From Gammaproteobacteria bacterium (GTDB lineage: Bacteria; Pseudomonadota; Gammaproteobacteria; Steroidobacterales; Woeseiaceae), in NCBI GenBank assembly GCA_029884165.1, contig JAOUIH010000022.1:1-49274 (forward strand): a DNA stretch of 49,274 nucleotides. The letters run 5' to 3'. The position numbers and the translations under genes are program-made. The notes beneath the pieces were generated by a model that worked only from the letters and a program-made list of their open reading frames with translations, was not told where the DNA came from and did not search any database. Shown in pieces: positions 18,471 to 27,714 of the stretch (position 1 is the first letter of the stretch; the number at the start of each line of letters is the position of its first letter).

Positions 18471-19811
18471 ATGTCGGAAATGACACCCAGGGAAATCGTC
18501 CAGGAACTGGACAAGCATATCGTCGGCCAGGACGAGGCCAAGCGCGCCGTAGCCATTGCGCTGCGGAACCGCTGGCGCCGCACGCAGGTCGATGAATCGC
18601 TGCGAGCGGAGATCACCCCGAAGAACATCCTGATGATCGGTCCTACCGGTATCGGCAAGACCGAGATCGCGCGGCGGCTGGCGAAGCTCGCAAAGGCACC
18701 GTTCATCAAGGTCGAGGCAACCAAGTTCACCGAGGTCGGCTATGTAGGCCGCGAGGTCGACAGCATCATCCGGGACCTGGTGGATGTCGCGGTCAAGATC
18801 ACCCGCGAGGAAGCCATGGCCAGGGTTCGCCACCGGGCCGAGGATGCCGCGGAGGAGCGGATTCTCGATGTGCTGCTGCCAAAGACGCCGCACGGCGTCG
18901 GTTTCACTGCCGAGTCGGAGCCGGGACGCGACATGGGCGACACACGGCAGAAGTTCCGCAAGATGCTGCGTGAGGACAAGCTGAACGACAAGGAAGTCGA
19001 GATCGATCTCCAGTCGGTTTCGGTCGGCGTCGAGATCATGGCGCCGCCCGGCATGGAGGAGATGACCAGCCAGCTGCAGAGCATGTTCCAGAACCTCTCC
19101 GGCAATCGGCGCAAGACGCGCAAGCTCAGGGTCAAGGAGGCTATGCGGCTGCTGACGGACGAAGAGGCGGCGAAGATGCTCGACGAGGAGGAATTGAAAG
19201 CCCGTGCGCTGCGCGCGGTCGAGCAGCAGGGCATCGTGTTCATCGACGAGATCGACAAGATTGCACGACGCTCGGAGACGATGGGTGCAGACGTGTCACG
19301 GGAAGGCGTACAGCGCGACCTGCTGCCGATCGTCGAAGGATCTACCGTCAACACGAAATACGGAATGGTCCGGACCGATCACATCCTGTTTATCGCCTCC
19401 GGAGCGTTTCACGTCGCCAAACCATCGGACCTGATACCGGAATTGCAGGGCCGTTTTCCGATCCGGGTAGAGCTCAAGTCGCTCAAGACGGACGATTTCG
19501 TCCGGATCCTGACGGAGCCGGATGCGGCGTTGACGACACAGTACGAGGCGCTCCTCGGCACCGAAGAGGTTCGCCTGGAATTCACCGAGAGCGGCGTGCG
19601 CCGGCTCGCCGAGGTCGCCTTTCACGTCAACGAGGCGACCGAGAACATCGGCGCCCGGCGTCTCCATACCGTAATGGAGCGCCTGCTCGAGACGATTTCG
19701 TTCGAGGCCTCGGACAAGAGCGGCACGGTACTGACCATCGACGCCGATTACGTGGACAGCCAGCTCGCGGAACTCGCGAAGAACGAGGACCTGAGCCGCT
19801 ATATCCTTTGA
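18471..19811 (+). CDS. hslU: HslU (ClpY) AAA+ unfoldase subunit
   Basis: A 446-residue AAA+ ATPase that unfolds and feeds proteins to HslV. Walker A GPTGIGKT is at 57-64, the pore loop is in [16 protein letters not shown], the family-specific I-domain runs roughly 110-240, Walker B is in [12 protein letters not shown], and the sensor-2/C-domain includes [16 protein letters not shown]. The C-terminal residues (EDLSRYIL) match the tail that docks into HslV. Its length is normal. It is preceded by hslV and followed 31 bases later by the DUF971 gene. Confidence 0.97.
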   Translation: MSEMTPREIVQELDKHIVGQDEAKRAVAIALRNRWRRTQVDESLRAEITPKNILMIGPTGIGKTEIARRLAKLAKAPFIKVEATKFTEVGYVGREVDSIIRDLVDVAVKITREEAMARVRHRAEDAAEERILDVLLPKTPHGVGFTAESEPGRDMGDTRQKFRKMLREDKLNDKEVEIDLQSVSVGVEIMAPPGMEEMTSQLQSMFQNLSGNRRKTRKLRVKEAMRLLTDEEAAKMLDEEELKARALRAVEQQGIVFIDEIDKIARRSETMGADVSREGVQRDLLPIVEGSTVNTKYGMVRTDHILFIASGAFHVAKPSDLIPELQGRFPIRVELKSLKTDDFVRILTEPDAALTTQYEALLGTEEVRLEFTESGVRRLAEVAFHVNEATENIGARRLHTVMERLLETISFEASDKSGTVLTIDADYVDSQLAELAKNEDLSRYIL

Positions 19812-19842
19812 TGCCGCCCCCGAGCCGGGTGACAATGCCAGC

Positions 19843-20217
19843 ATGGAACCTGTACCGCTAGAAATACGACTGCGCAAGAAGTCGCGCGTGCTTTCGGTTG
19901 CTTACGCCGACGGCGGCAGTTTCGACCTCGGGTTCGAGTACCTGCGGGTGCACTCGCCGTCCGCCGAGGTGCGCGGCCACGGCCCCGGGCAGGAGACGCT
20001 CCAGAAGGGCAAGGAGTCCGTGCTCATCGAGCGCGTCGAGCCGGTGGGACATTACGCGATCCGGCTCGTCTTCGATGACGGCCACGACACCGGCCTCTAT
20101 ACGTGGAAGTACCTGTACGAACTCGGTCGTGATCACGACAGACTCTGGCAGGCATATCTCGACCGGCTCGAGGCCGCGGGCTATGCTCGCAGGCCAGCCG
20201 AGAGCCCTGGACCATGA
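19843..20217 (+). CDS. DUF971 (GBBH-like N-terminal domain) protein
   Basis: A 124-residue protein made of one DUF971 domain, as in the N-terminal part of gamma-butyrobetaine hydroxylase: [20 protein letters not shown], an [16 protein letters not shown] region and the strongly conserved [15 protein letters not shown]. Free-standing proteins of this type are common next to hslVU and ubiE in proteobacteria; a role in iron-sulphur or quinone metabolism has been suggested for relatives but nothing in this sequence proves it. The ubiE ATG overlaps its stop (ATGA). Confidence 0.88.
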   Translation: MEPVPLEIRLRKKSRVLSVAYADGGSFDLGFEYLRVHSPSAEVRGHGPGQETLQKGKESVLIERVEPVGHYAIRLVFDDGHDTGLYTWKYLYELGRDHDRLWQAYLDRLEAAGYARRPAESPGP

Positions 20218-20957
20218 CCAAGAGCACGACTCACTTCGGATTCGAGACCGTCCCGGTCGAAGAGAAGGCCAGGCGCGTCCGGGGCGTATTCGATTCGGTT
20301 GCGAACCGCTACGACATCATGAACGACCTGATGTCCGGCGGCCTGCACCGATTATGGAAGCACTTCACCGTCGAGCAGGCAGGGCTCAGGCGAGGACAGG
20401 CGGTGCTCGATCTGGCGGGCGGCACAGGTGACCTGTCACGCGCTTTTTCCCGGGCTGTCGGGCCGAGCGGCCATGTCGTTCTCGCCGACATCAACGCGGC
20501 GATGCTGCGCGAGGGCCGGCGCCGCCTCGTCGATGCCGGGGTCGCAGGCAACGTTTCGATCGCGCAGGTCGACGCCGAAAACCTGCCGTTCGCCGACTCC
20601 AGTTTCGATTGCATCACGATCGCTTTCGGCCTGCGCAACGTCACGGACAAGGACGCGGCGCTGCGCTCCATGTACCGCGTCCTCTCCCCGGGCGGCAAAC
20701 TCCTGGTGCTGGAATTTTCGAAGCCGGCCGAATCGATCAAGCCGGCTTACGACCTGTACTCGTTCCGGATCCTGCCGGTGATGGGGCGCCTGATTGCAAA
20801 CGATGCTGAGAGCTACCGTTACCTCGCAGAGTCGATAAGGATGCACCCTGACCAGGAGGAGCTGCTCCGCATGCTGCGCGACGCCGGTTTCGAGCGCTGC
20901 CGCTACCACAACCTTGCCGCAGGCATCGTCGCGCTCCACGTCGGGTACAAGCTCTGA
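20214..20957 (+). CDS. ubiE: Ubiquinone/menaquinone C-methyltransferase UbiE
   Basis: A 247-residue SAM-dependent methyltransferase that C-methylates the quinone ring. It has the UbiE start [17 protein letters not shown], the family signature [20 protein letters not shown] motif [11 protein letters not shown] at 65-74, and the later [14 protein letters not shown] motif. It is coupled to the DUF971 gene (ATGA overlap) and to ubiJ (shared A at 20957). It forms with ubiJ and ubiB a compact ubiquinone cluster, while ubiK lies separately at 5.3 kb. Confidence 0.96.
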   Translation: MTKSTTHFGFETVPVEEKARRVRGVFDSVANRYDIMNDLMSGGLHRLWKHFTVEQAGLRRGQAVLDLAGGTGDLSRAFSRAVGPSGHVVLADINAAMLREGRRRLVDAGVAGNVSIAQVDAENLPFADSSFDCITIAFGLRNVTDKDAALRSMYRVLSPGGKLLVLEFSKPAESIKPAYDLYSFRILPVMGRLIANDAESYRYLAESIRMHPDQEELLRMLRDAGFERCRYHNLAAGIVALHVGYKL

Positions 20958-21562
20958 TGGACGCGCTGGCGGCAATGCTGCGCCCGATCATCGGCATGGT
21001 GAACCGGCAGATCGCGGCGAAGTCACCGGCGCGCGAACTCTGCGCCGAGCTCGACGGCCGGATCGTCACGCTGCGCGTCCGGGATACCGCGTTGGCCGTA
21101 TCTTTTCGCGTGGGTCAGGACGCGCTCGAGTTCTGCTCCGGGGTGGACGAACCCGATGTCGCGATCACCGGCTCGCTGTTCGCGCTCGCCAGCCTCGCAA
21201 TGCGCTCGGGCGAGCGACTGATACGGGACGGCTCCATCGATCTGATCGGCGATGCCGAGATCGCGCAGTCGTTCCAGCGGCTGCTGGCGTATGGGCGCCC
21301 GGATATCGAGGAGGAACTGTCTGGTGTGCTCGGGGACGTCGCGGCCCATGGCGTCGGCGACGTCGCCCGCGCGGTCGGCCGCTGGGCGCGCGATGCGCAC
21401 GAGACGATGCGGCAGAACCTGACCGAGTACTTGCAGGAGGAAAGCCGGGTCGTACCGAGCCGTTACGAAGCCGATGCTTTTCGTGCCGGCGTGGAAAGGC
21501 TCCGGGACGACGTCGAACGGGCCGAGGTCCGGATACGACGCCTCGAAGACGGGACCAGCTGA
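20957..21562 (+). CDS. ubiJ: Ubiquinone biosynthesis accessory factor UbiJ (SCP2 domain)
   Basis: A 201-residue protein with an N-terminal SCP2 lipid-binding domain (about 15-110, with GSLFALASLAMRSGERLIRDG and LIGDAEIAQSFQRLL) and a helical C-terminus ending in a coiled coil (about 170-198). UbiJ binds ubiquinone intermediates and, with UbiK, supports the cytoplasmic Ubi complex. Its start overlaps the ubiE stop by one base (TGATG) and ubiB begins 3 bases after its stop, the standard ubiE-ubiJ-ubiB order. Confidence 0.92.
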   Translation: MDALAAMLRPIIGMVNRQIAAKSPARELCAELDGRIVTLRVRDTALAVSFRVGQDALEFCSGVDEPDVAITGSLFALASLAMRSGERLIRDGSIDLIGDAEIAQSFQRLLAYGRPDIEEELSGVLGDVAAHGVGDVARAVGRWARDAHETMRQNLTEYLQEESRVVPSRYEADAFRAGVERLRDDVERAEVRIRRLEDGTS

Positions 21563-21565
21563 GCG

Positions 21566-23203
21566 ATGTCACGCGGGAAGACGCTGCTCCGCCTGGTGAG
21601 CATCCAGCGAGTGCTCGTGAAGTACGGTCTCGACGACGTCATCACGGCGACCCACATACTTCGCCCGCTGCGCTTTTTCTTTTACCTGTTCCCCAGGTCG
21701 GCCGACCGCAGCGACCCGTTGGGAAAGCGGATCAGGCTCGCGCTGCAGGAACTCGGCCCGATCTTCGTCAAGTTCGGCCAGGCGGTGTCGACCCGTCGCG
21801 ACCTGCTGCCAACCGACATCGCGGACGAGCTGGCGATGCTGCAGGACCGCGTACCACCGTTTCCCGGCGAAGAGGCGGCAAGCATTCTGACCGGCGTCTA
21901 CGGCAAACCGCTCGACGAAGTGTTTTCGCGCTTCGACGTCGAACCCCTGGCCGCCGCATCGATTGCCCAGGTACACAGCGCCGCCCTGCCGGACGGCACC
22001 GAGGTTATCGTCAAGGTCCTGCGACCGGGCGTCCGGGCGCTGATCGAGCGCGATATCGCCGTTTTGCACGTGATCGCACAGCTTGCCGACAGGTACTGGC
22101 CCGGCTCCCGCCGGCTGCGTCCGACGGAGGTCGTGGCCGAGTACGAAAAGACGGTGCTCGACGAACTGGACCTGATGCGCGAGGCGGCGAATACGGCGCA
22201 GCTGAAGCGAAACTTCAGGGGCTCCGGGCTGCTGTACGTTCCCGAAATCTACTGGGATTTCTGCCGCAAGGGCGTCATGGTCCAGGAGCGGATCTACGGC
22301 ATACCGATCAGCGATATGGCAGCGCTGCGTGCAGCGGGTACGAATATCCGCAAGCTGGCGGAGAACGGCGTGGAGATTTTTTTCACGCAGGTATTCCGCC
22401 ACAACTTCTTCCACGCGGACATGCACCCCGGCAACATCTTCGTACAGATCGACGACCCGGAGAACCCGAAGTACGCGGCGGTGGATTTCGGCATCATCGG
22501 CACGCTTAGCCCATCGGACCAGCGTTACCTGGCCGAGAACTTCCTGGCCTTTTTCGACAGGGATTACTACAAGATCGCGAAATTGCACATCGACTCGGGC
22601 TGGGTTCCGCCGGAGACGCGCGTCGACGAGCTCGAGACCGCGGTGCGCACGGTCTGCGAGCCGATCTTCAACAAGCCGCTGGCGGAGATATCGTTCGCGC
22701 AGGTTCTGATCCGGCTGCTGGAAGCAGCGCGTCGCTTCAACATGGAAATCCAGCCGCAGCTGATCCTGCTGCACAAGACACTGTTCAACATCGAGGGCCT
22801 CGGCCGCGAGCTTTATCCTGAGCTCGATCTCTGGAGGACGGCTCACCCGGTGTTACGGCGCTGGATGGACGAGCAGGTCGGCGGCCGGGCAATGATCAGC
22901 AGCATCCGCGAAAACCTGCCGCAGCTCAGGGACGCGCTGCGCGAGCTGCCTTTCGCCGTGCGCCAGCTGTCGGAGCAGGCAGCCGACGGACGTCTCAAGC
23001 TGCGGATGGATGCTCCCGACCTGCGCTCGCTCAGGGATCAGCTCCGATCGCAGCAGCGGCAGCGCTTCGTGCTCGGCGTCGGGGCAACCGCCTTCCTGTC
23101 CGGGACCATCCTGCTGGCGCTCGAGGCATCGCCGTGGCTCGGCGGCCCGCTGCTCGCGGCCGGCGTGCTGTTTTTCGTGCTCGGGCGGCCCGGAAGCCGC
23201 TAG
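21566..23203 (+). CDS. ubiB: Ubiquinone biosynthesis regulatory kinase-like protein UbiB
   Basis: A 545-residue ABC1/ADCK-family atypical kinase. The family KxGQ motif is seen as VKFGQAVSTRRDLLP (69-72), the Ala-rich nucleotide loop as AAASIAQVHSA, the catalytic HADMHPGN loop and the VDFGIIG metal-binding motif are intact, and two hydrophobic helices at the C-terminus (about 497-540) anchor it to the inner membrane. UbiB is an ATPase thought to make membrane-bound ubiquinone precursors accessible to the Ubi enzymes. It is followed after 7 bases by trmB. Confidence 0.95.
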   Translation: MSRGKTLLRLVSIQRVLVKYGLDDVITATHILRPLRFFFYLFPRSADRSDPLGKRIRLALQELGPIFVKFGQAVSTRRDLLPTDIADELAMLQDRVPPFPGEEAASILTGVYGKPLDEVFSRFDVEPLAAASIAQVHSAALPDGTEVIVKVLRPGVRALIERDIAVLHVIAQLADRYWPGSRRLRPTEVVAEYEKTVLDELDLMREAANTAQLKRNFRGSGLLYVPEIYWDFCRKGVMVQERIYGIPISDMAALRAAGTNIRKLAENGVEIFFTQVFRHNFFHADMHPGNIFVQIDDPENPKYAAVDFGIIGTLSPSDQRYLAENFLAFFDRDYYKIAKLHIDSGWVPPETRVDELETAVRTVCEPIFNKPLAEISFAQVLIRLLEAARRFNMEIQPQLILLHKTLFNIEGLGRELYPELDLWRTAHPVLRRWMDEQVGGRAMISSIRENLPQLRDALRELPFAVRQLSEQAADGRLKLRMDAPDLRSLRDQLRSQQRQRFVLGVGATAFLSGTILLALEASPWLGGPLLAAGVLFFVLGRPGSR

Positions 23204-23210
23204 GCGCTGC

Positions 23211-23900
23211 GTGGACGGCGCACCCGAGCGAAAACGCGGCATTCGGAGCTTCGTGCTGCGCGCAGGCCGGACGACGGCGGCACAGCAGCGCGCGCTCGAG
23301 GAGCTTTGGCCCGTCTTCGGTCTGCCCCGGGAGCCGCTACCGCTCGACCTGCCGGCCCTGTTCGGGCGGCAGGCACCGGTGGTCCTGGAGATAGGCTTCG
23401 GCAACGGCGATACGCTCGTCCAGCAGGCCGTCCTGAACCCCGACTCCGACTACATTGGCGTGGAGGTGCATCGCCCCGGCATCGGGCACTGCCTGCTCGG
23501 CATCGAGAGGGCAGGCATCCGGAACCTGCGGATCATCGAGCACGACGCCCTCGACGTATTGCGGTACCAGTTCCGCGAGGGTTCGCTCTCGCGGATCAAC
23601 CTGTACTTTCCTGATCCCTGGCCGAAGAAACGTCATCACAAGCGCCGCATCGTGCAGCCGGCCTTCCTGGAACTCGCAGCCTCGAGGCTGATTGCCGGTG
23701 GCCTGCTGATGATCGCGACCGACTGGGCGGGCTATGCGGAACATATCGACGAGGTGCTGGCTGCGAGCGAGCTGTTCCGGGTCGCCGAGCGCCGCGAGCA
23801 TGCGGGCGATGCGCCGCTCGACCGGCCAACGACCAGGTTCGAAAAAAGGGGCCTGGGGCGGGGCCACCGGATCTGGGACTGGCGGCTCGTCCGCATCTGA
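23211..23900 (+). CDS. trmB: tRNA (guanine-N7)-methyltransferase TrmB
   Basis: A 229-residue SAM-dependent enzyme that forms m7G46 in tRNA. The SAM motif LEIGFGNGDTL, the EVHRPGIG region, the diagnostic YFPDPWPKKRHHKRR and the C-terminal TRFEKRG are all present. A GTG at 23211, 7 bases after the ubiB stop, gives the normal length; there is no in-frame ATG near the conserved N-terminus. It appears to be the last gene of the ubi transcription unit; two stem-loops and a palindrome follow it. Confidence 0.94.
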   Translation: MDGAPERKRGIRSFVLRAGRTTAAQQRALEELWPVFGLPREPLPLDLPALFGRQAPVVLEIGFGNGDTLVQQAVLNPDSDYIGVEVHRPGIGHCLLGIERAGIRNLRIIEHDALDVLRYQFREGSLSRINLYFPDPWPKKRHHKRRIVQPAFLELAASRLIAGGLLMIATDWAGYAEHIDEVLAASELFRVAERREHAGDAPLDRPTTRFEKRGLGRGHRIWDWRLVRI

Positions 23901-23920
23901 CCGGCCGGGCCCGGCGAGCT

Positions 23921-23980
23921 GTCGCGCGTTTCGCGACGCTTGATATCAAGCACTTACGCGCGATTCCGCGGGCCCGCGGA
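23921..23980. repeat. Cluster of three perfect palindromes downstream of trmB
   Basis: Within 60 bases lie GTCGCG-N5-CGCGAC (23921-23937), directly abutting the 14-bp palindrome GCTTGATATCAAGC (23938-23951), then the 16-bp palindrome TCCGCGGGCCCGCGGA (23965-23980). None is followed by a T-run, so they are not typical intrinsic terminators. They may act as an RNA 3' end structure or as protein-binding sites. Confidence 0.6.
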
Positions 23981-23998
23981 CCCCTCGGTATTCCCTAC

Positions 23999-24026
23999 TT
24001 GCAAGCGCCCCCAAATCCCCTATAAG
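23999..24026 (+). promoter_or_regulatory. Probable sigma70 promoter of the DUF6763 gene
   Basis: TTGCAA (23999-24004), a 16-base spacer and TATAAG (24021-24026) form a reasonable promoter. Transcription would start near 24033, leaving a leader of about 54 bases. The surrounding 60 bases are AT-rich relative to the genome. Confidence 0.6.
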
Positions 24027-24086
24027 AAAACAGTAAGCAACCGATAACCAAGGACCATTCACAGACACATCATTAAGGCGAACGTC

Positions 24087-24389
24087 ATGCTGCTTGTAGA
24101 ACCTGTCATCGGAAGTTGGTATCGCTGGCCAAATGGGGAACTGTTCGAGGTCGTGGCAATAGACGACGAAGAAGGCACCGTCGAGATGCAGTGGTTCGAC
24201 GGGACCATCGACGAGATCGATGTCGAGGCCTGGCCGACGATCCTCATCGAAAAAGTCGGCGCACCGGAAGACTGGTCCGGCTCGGTCGACATGGATCCCG
24301 AAGACTATACCGGCGACGAAGACGGCGAAATTCCGGCCGGATGGCACGATCCGCTGGAAATCCTCGAGCAATCCGACCGGGAGTTTTGA
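24087..24389 (+). CDS. Small acidic protein, DUF6763-like
   Basis: A 100-residue, very acidic protein starting LLVEPVIGSWYRWPNGELFEVVAIDDEEGTVE. It resembles the small gammaproteobacterial family DUF6763 (an SH3-like beta segment followed by a disordered acidic tail including PEDWSG and DMDPEDYTGDEDGE). The function is unknown. It has its own likely promoter and stands as a single gene, converging with the Rieske protein gene 52 bases downstream. No signal peptide or cysteine is present, so a cytoplasmic location is expected. Confidence 0.75.
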   Translation: MLLVEPVIGSWYRWPNGELFEVVAIDDEEGTVEMQWFDGTIDEIDVEAWPTILIEKVGAPEDWSGSVDMDPEDYTGDEDGEIPAGWHDPLEILEQSDREF

Positions 24390-24441
24390 GCCGGCGGTCC
24401 CGGCAGAAGTTCGCTAACGCGTGCGTCAGCGCGCAGCTTGC

Positions 24442-24801
24442 TCAGGCGCTGTCCGGCCGGCGGACGACTATCCATCCCTCGCGCAGCTCGCACGCCACCC
24501 TGCGGAGCGATTTGCCGCGACACGGTCCACCCACACAAAGGCCGCTGTCGATTTCATAGAGTGCGCCATGGGATGCGCAGATAATCTTCGTCATGTCCCG
24601 GGTCAGGAAGCTGTCCGGCTTCCAGTTCAGCTGATGCCCGACATGCATGCAGTAGTTTTGATACGCATACACGGAGTCACCCCGGCGCACGACGAATCCG
24701 CGAAATGGCCAGTCGCCCTCGCCGATGGTGAACTCGCGGCAATCCGGGTCGCCCAGCTCGTCCAGCCTGCCCACGGTGATTTCCCGCTCAGTCATCGGCA
24801 T
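24442..24801 (-). CDS. Small Rieske [2Fe-2S] ferredoxin-like protein
   Basis: A 119-residue protein with one Rieske domain. The cluster ligands are Cys51 and His53 (CMH) and Cys75 and His78 (CASHGALY); the spacing between the two boxes is a little longer than in ring-hydroxylating dioxygenase ferredoxins. It may transfer electrons to an oxygenase or reductase that is not encoded nearby. Starts at 24801 or 24795 are both possible; the second overlaps the ampG stop by 8 bases. It is the last gene of an apparent minus-strand operon with the permease and the nuclease gene. Confidence 0.85.
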   Translation of the reverse strand: MPMTEREITVGRLDELGDPDCREFTIGEGDWPFRGFVVRRGDSVYAYQNYCMHVGHQLNWKPDSFLTRDMTKIICASHGALYEIDSGLCVGGPCRGKSLRRVACELREGWIVVRRPDSA

Positions 24802-26023
24802 TCCACGGCGCGACCTTGAACAGCAGCAACATGCCCGGGATTGCGAGTCCCGTACAAATGACGAAGAAATTGGTCCATCCCACGCTTTCGACCATGAGGC
24901 CGGTCACGGCATTGGCGAGTGTTCTCGGCGTTGCCGCGAGCGCCGTGAACAAAGCGAACTGCGTTGCCGCAAAGGCCTTGTTCGTCGAGCGCGCGATGTA
25001 GGCCGTAAGCGCCGCGGTCCCGAGCCCGACGCCGAGATACTCGAACGCAACTGCAAAGCCGAGGAACCAGGGATTGGGCCCGACCTCGGACAGCAGCGCG
25101 AATCCGAGGATGCTGACGACCTGGACGACGCCGAACAGCCAGAGTGCGCGATTGATCGGCAGCCGGATCATGACCAGCCCGCCGATCATCGCGCCGACGA
25201 TGGCCGCAGACAGCGCCGCGGTCTTGGCGATCGAACCGATCTGCGTCAGCGAAAAACCGACATCGATGAAAAACGGCGTCTGCAGCGCCGTGGCCATATT
25301 GTCGCCGAGCTTGTAGAGAAACAGGAATGCGAGAACCAGCAGCGCGGGCCTGATGCCCTGGCGACCGATGAATTCGCGGAACGGCTCGATGACCGCCTGC
25401 CGGATCGTGCGTGGCGACCCCGGGTCACGGACCGGTTCCGAGATGCTGAGCGTGAGCGCGATGCCGATACACATGAATACTGCGACGACCAGGAATACCG
25501 AATGCCAGGGAAGGTGATCCGCGAGTATCAAGGCGAGTGCGCCCGGCACGAGCCCGGACAGACGATAGGCCTGCACATGGATCGAATTGCCGAGCCCGAG
25601 TTCCTGATCCGGGAGGAGTTCCCGCCGGTAGGCATCCAGAACGATATCCTGGCTTGCACTGAAAAACGCGACGGCCATCGCCATGTAGGCGACCGCCCAG
25701 ATCGACACCGCCGGCTCGAGGAATCCGATCGCCGCTATGCTTGCCATCAACGCGAGCTGCGTTGCGAGCATCCAGCCGCGTCTTCGCCCGAGAAAGGGCA
25801 GCGTGTACCGGTCCATGATCGGCGACCACAGGAATTTCCACGTGTACGGGATTTGCACCAGCGTGAAGAAGCCGATTTCCGCCAGCCCGACGCCCTCGGT
25901 TCGCAACCAGCCGGGGACGAGCTGAATCAGGATGTAGAGCGGCAGGCCCGAGGTAAAACCCGTGAATACGCAGATCAGCATCCGCCGATTGACGATGGCC
26001 TCCCTGATCGACCTCGTTGCCAC
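24788..26023 (-). CDS. ampG: AmpG-family MFS permease
   Basis: A 411-residue protein with about twelve membrane helices and the features of the AmpG branch of the major facilitator superfamily: FTSGLPLYILIQLVPGWLR at the first helix, VQIPYTWKFLWSPIMDRY and SASQDIVLDAYRRELL. AmpG imports anhydromuropeptides for peptidoglycan recycling and thereby feeds beta-lactamase induction; some AmpG-like paralogues transport other solutes, and the protein is shorter than E. coli AmpG (491 residues). The nuclease gene ends 3 bases upstream and the Rieske gene overlaps downstream. Confidence 0.82.
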   Translation of the reverse strand: MATRSIREAIVNRRMLICVFTGFTSGLPLYILIQLVPGWLRTEGVGLAEIGFFTLVQIPYTWKFLWSPIMDRYTLPFLGRRRGWMLATQLALMASIAAIGFLEPAVSIWAVAYMAMAVAFFSASQDIVLDAYRRELLPDQELGLGNSIHVQAYRLSGLVPGALALILADHLPWHSVFLVVAVFMCIGIALTLSISEPVRDPGSPRTIRQAVIEPFREFIGRQGIRPALLVLAFLFLYKLGDNMATALQTPFFIDVGFSLTQIGSIAKTAALSAAIVGAMIGGLVMIRLPINRALWLFGVVQVVSILGFALLSEVGPNPWFLGFAVAFEYLGVGLGTAALTAYIARSTNKAFAATQFALFTALAATPRTLANAVTGLMVESVGWTNFFVICTGLAIPGMLLLFKVAPWNADD

Positions 26024-26026
26024 GAT

Positions 26027-26812
26027 TCAGACCTGGCCCGTGCCGGGCCAGTCGTAATCCATGATCAGCGGCGCGTGGTCGGAGAATCTCGCTTCCGTAT
26101 AGATGCTCGTGGACAGGATGCGATCGCGGAGCCCGGGCGTCACGACCTGATAATCGATGCGCCACCCGACGTTTTTTTCCCATGCGCGGCCGCGATTCGA
26201 CCACCACGTGTAATGGTCCGGTGCCTGGTTGACGGCCCGAAACGCGTCGATAAACCTTTCCGGTCCGAAGAGGCCGTCCATCCAGGCTCGCTCCTCCGGC
26301 AGGAACCCGGAGTTCTTCTGGTTCGAGCGCCAGTTTCTTAAATCGATTTCCTTGTGAGCGATATTCCAGTCGCCGCACAGTATGTATTCGGAGCGGCGCC
26401 GGCGTAACTTCCGCAGGTGCGGCAGGAATTGCTCCATGAAACGAAACTTCGCCGCCTGCCGCTCCTCGCTGGACGAACCCGACGGCAGGTACACCGAAAC
26501 GACGCTGAGCTTGCCGATGCAGACCTCCAGGTAGCGCCCTTCGTCGTCGAATTCCCGGACGCCGAAACCGCGGATCACCCGGTCCGGCTTTATACGACTG
26601 TAAACGGCGACGCCGCTGTAGCCCTTCTTTACTGCGTCCTCGTAGTAACAGTGATAGCCGGCGGGCGCGAAACATTCGTCGGTGAGTTGGTGTTCCTGGG
26701 CCTTCGTCTCCTGGATGCAGACGACGTCGGCGTCCTGGCCGGCCATCCACTCGAAGAAGCCCTTGCGTGCGGCCGAGCGGATGCCGTTGGCATTCAATGA
26801 TATTACGCGCAA
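26027..26812 (-). CDS. Exonuclease III / Crc-like endonuclease-phosphatase family protein
   Basis: A 261-residue member of the exonuclease III family. All catalytic residues are present: Asn7, Glu35 in IQETK, Asp148 and Asn150 in GDWNIAH, Asp220 in RIDY and Asp245-His246 in FSDHAP. It should be an apurinic-site endonuclease and 3' exonuclease in base-excision repair. It lies divergently next to pyrE, where Pseudomonas carries crc, and shares with Crc the [20 protein letters not shown] and PLIMDYDW segments; Crc itself has lost these nuclease residues. The TTG at 26812 gives the [10 protein letters not shown] start typical of the family. Confidence 0.88.
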   Translation of the reverse strand: MRVISLNANGIRSAARKGFFEWMAGQDADVVCIQETKAQEHQLTDECFAPAGYHCYYEDAVKKGYSGVAVYSRIKPDRVIRGFGVREFDDEGRYLEVCIGKLSVVSVYLPSGSSSEERQAAKFRFMEQFLPHLRKLRRRRSEYILCGDWNIAHKEIDLRNWRSNQKNSGFLPEERAWMDGLFGPERFIDAFRAVNQAPDHYTWWSNRGRAWEKNVGWRIDYQVVTPGLRDRILSTSIYTEARFSDHAPLIMDYDWPGTGQV

Positions 26813-26951
26813 CAATTCGAATCCCTGGATCGAGCGATTGAATCCGCCGCGACCGGGCCATGGACGGCGCAGCGGGTGTATGATAGCGATGACGTCCGGG
26901 CAGGCCGTCACCGCGGGTCATCATACAGAAGCTTCGTCGCAGTCCAACAGC

Positions 26952-27599
26952 ATGCATGCGAACAAGAGAGATTTCCTCGAGCTGGCCATCGAGCTGGGCG
27001 TGCTTCGCTTCGGCGAATTCACGCTGAAGTCAGGCCGCGTAAGTCCGTATTTCTTCAATGCAGGGCTCTTCAATACGGGTTATGCCGCGGCGAAACTCGG
27101 GCGCTACTACGCGACGGCGATCGCCAATTCGGGCATCGAGTTCGACATGCTTTTCGGACCGGCCTACAAGGGCATTCCGCTGGCGGCACTTGCGGCGGCA
27201 GCTCTTGCCGAGCACCACGACGTCGACACGCCGTACGCGTTCAATCGCAAAGAGGCGAAGGCGCATGGAGAGGGCGGTAGCGTGATTGGCGCGCCGCTGT
27301 CGGGCCGGGTGATGGTCGTCGACGACGTGATCACCGCGGGAACCGCGGTACGCGAAGCCGTCGAGCTCATCCGGACCGCCGGCGCAGAGGTGGCGGGCCT
27401 GGTCATCTCGCTGGACCGGCAGGAAGTCGGCCGCGGTTCGCTATCGGCCGTGCAGGAGGTCGAGCAGTCGCTGGGTTTCCCGGTAGTGTCGATCGCCCGG
27501 CTGGACGACCTCGTCGACCTGCTGGAGGAGACGGCCGAGTACGCGGGCTACCTCGGGCCGGTACTGGAATACCGCAAAAAGTACGGGGTAAAAAGCTGA
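26952..27599 (+). CDS. pyrE: Orotate phosphoribosyltransferase
   Basis: A 215-residue enzyme that joins orotate to PRPP giving OMP in pyrimidine synthesis. Seen are the N-terminal [19 protein letters not shown], the [11 protein letters not shown] loop, the flexible [12 protein letters not shown] loop and the PRPP-binding [13 protein letters not shown] (120-132). The ATG at 26952 gives normal length; reading further upstream would run back through the divergent nuclease gene. An 8-bp inverted repeat (TGTATGAT at 26877-26884 and ATCATACA at 26920-26927) lies in the divergent promoter region. Confidence 0.96.
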   Translation: MHANKRDFLELAIELGVLRFGEFTLKSGRVSPYFFNAGLFNTGYAAAKLGRYYATAIANSGIEFDMLFGPAYKGIPLAALAAAALAEHHDVDTPYAFNRKEAKAHGEGGSVIGAPLSGRVMVVDDVITAGTAVREAVELIRTAGAEVAGLVISLDRQEVGRGSLSAVQEVEQSLGFPVVSIARLDDLVDLLEETAEYAGYLGPVLEYRKKYGVKS

Positions 27600-27714
27600 A
27601 TTATTGAACACAAGCGGCAAAAATTCGTCCAACGATGGCCTGTGCGCGCTTTCCGGGCCCGGATTTATGAACCAGTCCCTCTTTGACCCTACGGCTTTAT
27701 GTGATAGTTGCCCG

